From assembly GCA_964630305.1 (NCBI GenBank), contig CAZVTR010000059.1, forward strand, positions 1 to 11,435: DNA of 11,435 bases, given 5' to 3'. The DNA is from JAKPPT01 sp964630305. GTDB taxonomy: Bacteria; Spirochaetota; Spirochaetia; Treponematales; UBA12059. Numbering within the stretch: the stretch's first letter is position 1; every line of letters begins with the position of its first letter. Shown one piece after another: positions 6,562-11,435 of this stretch. The position numbers and the translations under genes are program-made. A model generated the notes under the pieces. The model did no database searches, was not told the DNA's origin, and saw nothing but the letters and a program-made list of their open reading frames with translations.

Positions 6562-7455
6562 ATGAACAGTGATGCAAAGCAAAAACGACAAGCAAGTTCA
6601 TATGCAGAAGGTATTGTTTCGACAGTGGTGAACACGTTACTCTTTATATTAAAATTAGTAGCAGGAATAACCACAGGATCAATAGCCCTCATTGCCGATG
6701 CCTGGCATACATTGTCTGATACATTCACTTCCATAATTGTTATTGCCGGTGCATGGATTTCCGCTAAACCTAAGGATAAGGGGCATCCATTCGGTCATGG
6801 AAGAGCAGAGCTCATTGCATCCATTATTATGGGCACTATGTTAGGATTTGTAAGCTTTAACTTTTTCCAGGATGCAATAAAAAATTTACAAAATCATGTA
6901 TCGGTAAAGTATTCAACATTTGCAATTGTAATTACCGTATTTGGCATTATTGTAAAAGAGCTCCTTGCACAATATTCGTTTTTTCTTGGCAAAAAACATC
7001 AGATACCAACGCTCATTGCTGATGCCTGGCATCATCGGAGCGATGCAATATCGTCAATTATTGTGCTCATAGGTATGGGCATTAATAAATATTTCTGGTG
7101 GATCGATTCGGTCCTGGCAATGATAGTAGCTATCCTTATTTTATATGCGGCTTATACAATAATAAAAGCTGCGGCTAATCCGCTTATGGGAGAAGATGCT
7201 TCCGATGAAATTCAAAACCAGGTAAAAGCACTGGTCCATGAAAAGTATCCTGAAGTATCGGATTTGCATCACTTTCATGTTCATAAATATGGAGAGCATG
7301 TAGAGCTCACGGTACACGCTCGGGTAGACGGAACCATGAATATGAATAACGCTCATACGTTAATTTCCACTATCGAAAATGACATACGCGAGACAATGGC
7401 AATCGAACCAACCATTCACCTTGAGCCAAACAAAACAGACAAGGAACAGACATGA
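6562..7455 (+). CDS. cation diffusion facilitator (CDF) family metal exporter
   Basis: This is an inner-membrane antiporter of 297 residues that moves Zn, Co, Ni, Fe or Mn out of the cytoplasm in exchange for protons. About six helices precede a cytoplasmic C-terminal domain (from about 209). The metal site is visible as HTLSD (H49, D53) in the second helix and HHRSD (H157, D161) in the fifth, an HxxxD/HxxxD arrangement usual for zinc or cobalt transporters. KGHPFGHGRAE (73-83) is the conserved loop after helix 2. HHFHVHKYG (236-244) is in the C-terminal domain. The frame is open back to 6436, across the terminator; ATG 6562 is preferred because GTGGAG lies about 9 bases upstream and the protein then begins just before the first helix. 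Its stop overlaps the methyltransferase start as ATGA. Confidence 0.94.
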   Translation: MNSDAKQKRQASSYAEGIVSTVVNTLLFILKLVAGITTGSIALIADAWHTLSDTFTSIIVIAGAWISAKPKDKGHPFGHGRAELIASIIMGTMLGFVSFNFFQDAIKNLQNHVSVKYSTFAIVITVFGIIVKELLAQYSFFLGKKHQIPTLIADAWHHRSDAISSIIVLIGMGINKYFWWIDSVLAMIVAILILYAAYTIIKAAANPLMGEDASDEIQNQVKALVHEKYPEVSDLHHFHVHKYGEHVELTVHARVDGTMNMNNAHTLISTIENDIRETMAIEPTIHLEPNKTDKEQT

Positions 7456-8588
7456 AAATTTCGGCATCATGCTCACCGGGGTTAGAACCAATTTTATCCC
7501 GTGAGTTAAAATACTACGGCATTAATGACCAACAGCGCAAAGCAGGAAGAATTAATTTTACCACTGATGATATCAAAATTGCAGAACTGCTTGTTAATGT
7601 ACGAACGGCTGATAATCTCTTTGCCATTTTTGGTGAATTTTCTGTTACAAATTTTGATGAGCTTTTTGATGCGGTTTATGAATTGCCATGGGAATCAATA
7701 CTTAAACGAAATGACAAACTAGTTGTAGAAAAAGTGCGCATTCAGGATTCTGTACTGCAATCACAGAGCACCATTCAGGCAATGGTACAAAAAGCAGCAT
7801 ACACAAAACTCTGCAGTTATTATAACCTTCAGCGTATGCCGGAAACAGGTGCTGTAATAAACGCACGAATCCATATATTTAAAAATACATGCACTGTTGA
7901 ACTTGACCTATGTGGAATGCCGCTTTCTAAACGAGGATACCGCAAATATCCTGGGCTTGCTCCCCTAAAAGAAACACTTGCCGCTGCAAGCCTTTTCAAT
8001 GCAGGGTGGAAAGCATCAAATCAACTCTTTGATATGTTTTGCGGGACAGGCTCTATTGCAATTGAAGCAGCGCTCTATGCTTTGCATCGGGCACCAGGGC
8101 TCAAAAGAAATTTTGTATGGGAACAATTTGCTCGCTATGACGGAAAATCGTTACAAGAAGCCAAACAAAAAGCACAAGAACAAGTACGAACACAATCTGA
8201 ATTTTATATAACCGCTTCAGATATCGATCCAGCAATGATACAACAGGCTAAACACAATGCGCGCTATGCCGAAGTTCCGTTATCGGAGACACCCAATAAA
8301 CCAGGTATTTTCTTTACAGTAGCAAATTTCTCAGACGTAAAACCTTTGAGCAATCATGGCTTTGTGATAACAGATCCTCCTTATGGCAATAGGATTTCCA
8401 CTCAGCAGGATACAGAAAATTTATATACACAACTCAAAGAGCACTTTGCATCGCACTATAATGGTTTTGATATTTCTTCATTTTGCGACCGAGAAGATTT
8501 TGTAACACTAATGGCATTACAGCATGCAAGACGGTTAAAGATTACTGACGGTAAGGAAACACGCTGGCTCATACGCTGGATGCAATAG
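7452..8588 (+). CDS. class I SAM-dependent RNA methyltransferase, RlmL-like (THUMP plus N6A-type MTase fold)
   Basis: This 378-residue cytoplasmic enzyme probably methylates a 23S rRNA guanine N2, as RlmL does. Residues 1-60 form the ferredoxin-like start of the family and the THUMP region extends to about 155, ending in the characteristic L-x-x-x-G-x-x-LSKRGYR (151-164). The catalytic domain has motif I DMFCGTGS (194-201), SDIDP (256-260) as the acidic loop that contacts the SAM ribose, and motif IV TDPPYGNR (307-314). ATG 7452 overlaps the CDF TGA by 4 bases and has AAGGA about 8 bases upstream, so translation is probably coupled. E. coli RlmL is much longer because it is fused to RlmK; this is the single-domain form usual elsewhere. 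The exact target base is not shown by sequence. Confidence 0.92.
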   Translation: MKISASCSPGLEPILSRELKYYGINDQQRKAGRINFTTDDIKIAELLVNVRTADNLFAIFGEFSVTNFDELFDAVYELPWESILKRNDKLVVEKVRIQDSVLQSQSTIQAMVQKAAYTKLCSYYNLQRMPETGAVINARIHIFKNTCTVELDLCGMPLSKRGYRKYPGLAPLKETLAAASLFNAGWKASNQLFDMFCGTGSIAIEAALYALHRAPGLKRNFVWEQFARYDGKSLQEAKQKAQEQVRTQSEFYITASDIDPAMIQQAKHNARYAEVPLSETPNKPGIFFTVANFSDVKPLSNHGFVITDPPYGNRISTQQDTENLYTQLKEHFASHYNGFDISSFCDREDFVTLMALQHARRLKITDGKETRWLIRWMQ

Positions 8589-8591
8589 CAT

Positions 8592-8643
8592 AAAAAAAGC
8601 TCAGTCTGACAGTGTCTATCTATGAGAATTCATCAGACTGAGC
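8592..8643 (-). terminator. intrinsic terminator for the polyferredoxin operon
   Basis: An 11-bp perfect stem, GCTCAGTCTGA (8599-8609) and TCAGACTGAGC (8633-8643), is joined by a long 23-base loop. Read on the minus strand it is followed by seven T (8592-8598), so it serves the minus-strand operon ending at 8655. There is no T-run for the plus strand, though it starts only 10 bases after the methyltransferase stop and may still limit read-through. Confidence 0.8.
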
Positions 8644-8654
8644 AACTAAACCAC

Positions 8655-9449
8655 TTATTGGTTTTTCTTATTTATTAATTCCTGAAGTGCAGTTTTAATT
8701 GTTCCAAACGATTTTCCCTGGCTTGTCACTGCATCTTTTATTACAGTAGTTTTCTGAGGAATAGGAAATCCAATAATTGCTTCAATTTCTTTTTCGGTCA
8801 ATCCCCAAGAGAGGACATCTGCAAATGTAGTGCTGCCAGTAACTGTTTTAGGTAGACTTGTGTGTTCAGTTGTAGACTGCGCAGCAGTACCAGAGGTGCT
8901 CTGTGTAGTTTTAGGAGCGGCAGCTTGCTCGCTCGTTGCTGGTGTGCTTTGAGCCGGGACACTGCCTTCTAATTCTGTAACTCGATATAGATTAGCCTGG
9001 TCTGCTGTAATAAGTTTATTTTGCATAAGATAGCGCACAGCATTGGGCGGAAGGCCGGTTCCTTCTCCCGGGTTGTATGGTATTCCTTTTGCAAGCGCAA
9101 CAAATAACCGAACTGAATCGGTTCCTATTTCTTTCGTTCCGGTTTTTCCTGTATACAGAGTTTCGAGTGTGTTTACTTTGTCCTCTGGTTTTACAAGAAT
9201 ATCCGCGGTAGAAAAAGCTGTGCATAAGGTTGCTGCATCAATGGCAAATGCTTTTTCTATATCAAGAAAGGTATAGGATCCTCGAATATCAGCCGGATCT
9301 GCCATACCAGCAAATTCTCCGGTTTTAATCTTAGCGGGTGTTTTTGTGCTTTGCGTTTTCCAAAAGCCAGCAGCATTCGATATCAATATGCCGCCAAATA
9401 TACCTGCAAGAATAATAACAGCCAGAAGTGGACGTTTAATGGTAATCAT
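8655..9449 (-). CDS. membrane-anchored protein with two degenerate copies of a small domain, partner of the polyferredoxin
   Basis: The protein has 264 residues, with an N-terminal membrane segment (about 8-25) and no lipobox Cys; the rest is probably outside the cytoplasmic membrane. Two regions look like diverged copies of one domain: 56-125, starting DIRGSYTFLDIEKAF, and 205-258, starting GSTTFADVLSWGL. Both have GS-x-TF-x-D followed by a helix, and both end near a helix before KG or Q. The stretch 162-200 is a Ser/Thr/Ala/Gln-rich linker. Similar G-x-x-TF/TL domains occur next to or fused with NapH-like Fe-S proteins, so a role with the upstream gene is inferred. ATG 9449 overlaps the upstream stop by 4 bases and has AAGGAG 8 bases before it. 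I cannot assign a precise function. Confidence 0.75.
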   Translation of the reverse strand: MITIKRPLLAVIILAGIFGGILISNAAGFWKTQSTKTPAKIKTGEFAGMADPADIRGSYTFLDIEKAFAIDAATLCTAFSTADILVKPEDKVNTLETLYTGKTGTKEIGTDSVRLFVALAKGIPYNPGEGTGLPPNAVRYLMQNKLITADQANLYRVTELEGSVPAQSTPATSEQAAAPKTTQSTSGTAAQSTTEHTSLPKTVTGSTTFADVLSWGLTEKEIEAIIGFPIPQKTTVIKDAVTSQGKSFGTIKTALQELINKKNQ

Positions 9450-10303
9450 GATGCAGCTCCTTTTACCGAAGTATCTGAAAATTTTCCTTGAGCAAGCAGC
9501 ACTGTATCTTTAACAGGACATGCAGCTTCACTCGTACATTCAAGGCAGGAAATACACTGATGATCTCGCACTGACTGTGCCGTTGAAACTTCGATATTCA
9601 TAGGACAAGCTCTGTCACATGCTTTACAGTTGATACAGGTAGCAGTATTGCGCTTAATTGGGAAAATCCTGATAAGGTTAAACAACCCTTGAAACGCTCC
9701 AAATGGGCAAGCATACTTACAAAATGGCCGTTCCACAAATAATGACAGTATCAACGTTGCAGCCAAAATAAGAATTCCTGCTAATGAAACTTCACTTGTC
9801 CAAAAATTAAACAATGCAAAATAGGGGTCGTAATCCTGGAAGATAAGCTTACCAGAAACAATTGTCATATAGGTGACCCATATAAACACAACATACCGGA
9901 GATAGCGGAGTACCTTATCAAGCTTAGCAGGCACAAAAGTATTGTATCGTTTTTTAAAAATCTTTTTGCCAAGTTTGCCAATCCATTCCTGCAAACTCCC
10001 TAGCGGGCAAATCCATCCGCAGATTACGGGTCCTGCAAGCACCAATAAGACAAGTGCAATTCCGAACAAAACCATTGAAGACTCATGTACCTTTTTTACG
10101 AGCGTGCCATTACTGATAAATTGATACAAGCTTACGACACCTCCAAAAGGACAGAGTGCATGCAATGATGCATTCTGGATGAGCGGTATGTTTATACCAT
10201 AGGAAGCGAGCGTTTCATTTATCGCAGTGAGAGCAATGAGTACAAAGAAAAAAACTTGAACAGCGCTGCGAAGCCACCACAATTTGTTTTTAGCTGCTGC
10301 CAT
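9446..10303 (-). CDS. membrane 4Fe-4S polyferredoxin, NapH/CcoG-like
   Basis: This 285-residue integral membrane protein probably carries electrons between the quinone pool or a cytoplasmic donor and another partner. About five hydrophobic segments alternate with cysteine motifs: LCPFGG (50-55), CGWICPLG (95-102), and FCKYACPFG (near 194-202). The C-terminus has two ferredoxin clusters: CINCKACDRACP, which is classic CX2CX2CX3CP, and CISCLECTSEAACP, which has five residues before the last CP. Cysteine pairs like CxxxCP between helices are typical of NapH, RdxA/CcoG and NosR relatives. ATG 10303 has AAGGAGG 4 bases upstream, a strong site. It starts a two-gene operon with the repeat-domain protein. 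The exact substrate or partner enzyme is not visible, and no reductase gene lies beside it. Confidence 0.88.
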   Translation of the reverse strand: MAAAKNKLWWLRSAVQVFFFVLIALTAINETLASYGINIPLIQNASLHALCPFGGVVSLYQFISNGTLVKKVHESSMVLFGIALVLLVLAGPVICGWICPLGSLQEWIGKLGKKIFKKRYNTFVPAKLDKVLRYLRYVVFIWVTYMTIVSGKLIFQDYDPYFALFNFWTSEVSLAGILILAATLILSLFVERPFCKYACPFGAFQGLFNLIRIFPIKRNTATCINCKACDRACPMNIEVSTAQSVRDHQCISCLECTSEAACPVKDTVLLAQGKFSDTSVKGAAS

Positions 10304-10351
10304 ATATCCTCCTTAGTAAAAATATACTTTTAAAGAAATATGCACAGGTAA

Positions 10352-10380
10352 AGTATCGTAGATGTTGCTGCAAATTACAA
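10352..10380 (-). promoter_or_regulatory. candidate promoter for the polyferredoxin operon
   Basis: On the minus strand TTGTAA (10375-10380), a 17-base spacer and GATACT (10352-10357) form a modest sigma-70-type pair, each matching four of six consensus bases. It lies about 50 bases before the start codon. The rest of the 233-base divergent gap holds the vapBC promoter and no gene I can support. Confidence 0.3.
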
Positions 10381-10470
10381 TATTTTACAAAACCTTTGGA
10401 CCATACAAATAGTCATGAGAAAAGTAATTTTTCATACTGAAACAGCTAAATCAACGCAAAAATAATATAC

Positions 10471-10525
10471 TATGCATAAAAAAATTTATTGACCTCGGTA
10501 TGCATAATGCAGTATATTTGCATAC
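10471..10525 (+). promoter_or_regulatory. vapBC promoter with repeated operator boxes
   Basis: The -35 TTGACC (10489-10494), an 18-base spacer and the -10 TATATT (10513-10518) form a clear promoter. TATGCATA occurs at 10471-10478 and 10499-10506, and TTTGCATAC at 10517-10525. GTATGCA (10498-10504) and TGCATAC (10519-10525) form an inverted repeat that brackets the -10. This is a likely site for autoregulation by the ribbon-helix-helix antitoxin. GGAGG follows at 10526-10530. Confidence 0.65.
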
Positions 10526-10536
10526 GGAGGTGAGGT

Positions 10537-10782
10537 ATGCCATTGCTGCAAGTTAGAGATGTACCTGAAGAGCTATACAATACTCTAGCTCGTGTCGCGG
10601 AAGCGGATAATCGCAGTATAGCGCAGGAGACTGTTGTCCTTTTAAAAGAGGCTTTAAACTACAAAGAAAGTCGAAGCACTCGAAGAAAAAGGATACTTGA
10701 GGAAATAAAGCGTAATAAAATCGAGAATGTAGACAACGTTCCCAATCCAGAAGATTTAATTCGAGAGGATCGCGACCGATGA
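10537..10782 (+). CDS. vapB: VapB/FitA-like ribbon-helix-helix antitoxin
   Basis: This 81-residue protein neutralises the downstream PIN toxin and probably represses their shared promoter. Residues 1-40 fit the FitA-like fold: a short DNA-binding strand LLQVRDVPEEL, then two helices with the pattern L-x-x-x-A-x-x-x-x-R-S-I-x-x-E...L-L-x-E-A-L. The C-terminal half is charged (RRKR, EEIKRNK) and likely wraps the toxin. GGAGG (10526-10530) gives a strong ribosome site 6 bases before ATG. The stop overlaps the toxin start by 4 bases (ATGA), a usual toxin-antitoxin arrangement. Short arms with boxes in the promoter fit autoregulation. Confidence 0.88.
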   Translation: MPLLQVRDVPEELYNTLARVAEADNRSIAQETVVLLKEALNYKESRSTRRKRILEEIKRNKIENVDNVPNPEDLIREDRDR

Positions 10783-11177
10783 CAGTAGTATTGGATGCAA
10801 GTGCAGGTATCGAAATCACGCTCAACAGGGAAAAGGCTGTAAAATTTGTAACTATACTTGAAAATGCAACTTCCGTTATTACTACAGATCTGTACAAAGC
10901 CGAAACCTGTAATGTTATTTGGAAATATTGCGAAGCTGGTCTCATAACTAAAGAAAAAGGAATAAAAATTCTTGAACTCTGTAATAATCTAGTTGATGAA
11001 TATGTTGATATTTCAAGCATTTACGAAGAAGCGTTAATGGAATCGTTACGGCTGCATCATCCAATTTATGATTTGCTATATTTTCTTACTGCAAGGCGAA
11101 ATGCAGCAACATTGTTAACTTTGAATAAAAAATTAAATGAACTCGCTAAAGCCAATGGTCTTGAAATCGTAGAATGA
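10779..11177 (+). CDS. vapC: PIN-domain ribonuclease toxin (VapC-like)
   Basis: This 132-residue protein has a PIN fold and is expected to cleave RNA, often tRNA, when freed from its antitoxin. Metal-binding residues are D6 in VVLDASAGIEI, E42 in KAETCNVIW and D98 in HPIYDLLYFLTARR. The usual fourth position, D in T-x-D-x-x-L, is N116 in TLLTLNKKL. Loss of that residue is known in some PIN proteins and need not abolish activity, but it is worth noting. It follows the antitoxin with a 4-base overlap. The following 258 bases contain no gene I can support. Confidence 0.9.
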   Translation: MTVVLDASAGIEITLNREKAVKFVTILENATSVITTDLYKAETCNVIWKYCEAGLITKEKGIKILELCNNLVDEYVDISSIYEEALMESLRLHHPIYDLLYFLTARRNAATLLTLNKKLNELAKANGLEIVE

Positions 11178-11226
11178 ACTAGCTAACATAAATTATTTTT
11201 TGAATAATAATGACTTAACACATATG

Positions 11227-11252
11227 ATGAGTTACAATGTGTATTGACTCAT
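11227..11252. repeat. AT-rich inverted repeat after vapC
   Basis: ATGAGT (11227-11232), a two-base bulge, CAAT (11235-11238), loop GTGT, ATTG (11243-11246) and ACTCAT (11247-11252) give a 10-bp imperfect hairpin. TTGACT (11244-11249) with TATGAA (11268-11273), 18 bases apart, could be a weak promoter reading right, for which no gene is visible. Confidence 0.4.
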
Positions 11253-11301
11253 ATGATAAAAATATGGTATGAATGTATCTGCTTGGTGACAAGTATTAAT
11301 A

Positions 11302-11435
11302 TTTCGTGCGCGAAAGCGCACCACTATAATCGCGCGACCGTCGTATAGCGAGCCTAAAGGCACTGACGAGCTAAACGACGTCAACCAAGATGTACTGCGC
11401 CAGAGGCGCAGCACTAATATCGCGACCGTCGTATA
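11302..11435. repeat. imperfect repeat of about 88 bp with GC-rich hairpins (second copy cut by the window edge)
   Basis: Copy 1 has the hairpin GTGCGC-GAAA-GCGCAC (11306-11321), then the common stretch CGCGACCGTCGTATA at 11333-11347. Copy 2 has CTGCGCC-AGA-GGCGCAG (11395-11411) and the same stretch at 11421-11435, exactly 88 bases later. In copy 1 the following part contains GCCT-AA-AGGC, and CGTCGT (11339-11344) can pair with ACGACG (11375-11380). Copy 2 is cut at this point by the window edge. GC content is well above that of vapBC. It may be a dispersed intergenic repeat, a REP-like element or an integron-type site; the common attC core bases are not seen clearly. Confidence 0.7.

Noticed and set aside
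11192..11208. An AT-only stem, ATTATT with AATAAT, after vapC as a terminator.
   Set aside because: The stem has no G-C pair and would be unstable; no T-run follows it.
11232..11414. A 60-codon minus-strand frame through the repeat region.
   Set aside because: It follows the inverted repeats, has no ribosome site and no recognisable domain.
11178..11435. An integron attC site flanking the vapBC cassette.
   Set aside because: ACTTAAC at 11212 fits the 5' core type, but no matching GTTRRRY partner was found and there is no similar site before vapB. It is kept only as a weak alternative for the repeat.

Overview
The window looks like chromosome from a spirochaete, most likely a Treponema-type organism with moderate to low GC. 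This rests on overall gene style: a second DnaE polymerase, a membrane polyferredoxin with a repeat-domain partner, an RlmL-like methyltransferase and tRNAs without encoded CCA. There is no rRNA or other decisive marker, so the assignment is tentative. The sequence is a draft scaffold, because a run of exactly 100 N interrupts the polymerase gene.

Layout. Bases 1-215 hold the 3' end of a plus-strand gene resembling the C-terminus of a TolC-type efflux protein. It converges on a minus-strand pair: a GufA-like ZIP metal transporter (start 2263), then adenosine deaminase (GTG start 1424), a zinc enzyme. A DnaE-family polymerase of error-prone type starts near 2370/2382, diverges from the ZIP gene, and carries a 22-bp palindrome over its start. 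It is followed by a protein with a TIR-like N-terminus and ankyrin repeats (5292-6197). A strong promoter then drives tRNA-Gln(CTG) and tRNA-Glu(CTC). A structured leader with an intrinsic terminator lies between the tRNAs and a cation diffusion facilitator (CDF) exporter, whose 3' end overlaps a THUMP/RlmL-like RNA methyltransferase by 4 nt. From the opposite direction, a two-gene operon (10303 down to 8655) encodes a membrane 4Fe-4S polyferredoxin and a membrane-anchored protein with two degenerate copies of a small domain. It ends in a terminator just after the methyltransferase stop. The right end has a vapBC-type toxin-antitoxin operon with an operator-like promoter and then a 258-bp non-coding tail containing an imperfect repeat with about 88-bp period and GC-rich hairpins, cut by the window edge.

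How the parts relate. Metal handling recurs: a ZIP transporter co-directional with a zinc enzyme, and a CDF exporter behind a candidate metal-responsive leader. The polymerase has lost the usual PHP metal ligands but keeps its polymerase aspartates. The most interesting items are the CDF leader, which can form a structure that excludes the terminator and has the general look of a NiCo (czcD) riboswitch; the palindrome over the polymerase start; the TIR-like/ankyrin protein lacking the usual glutamate; and the repeat tail beside the toxin-antitoxin pair. No gene-free stretch exceeds 300 bases; the longer gaps (10304-10536 and 11178-11435) are described as features.
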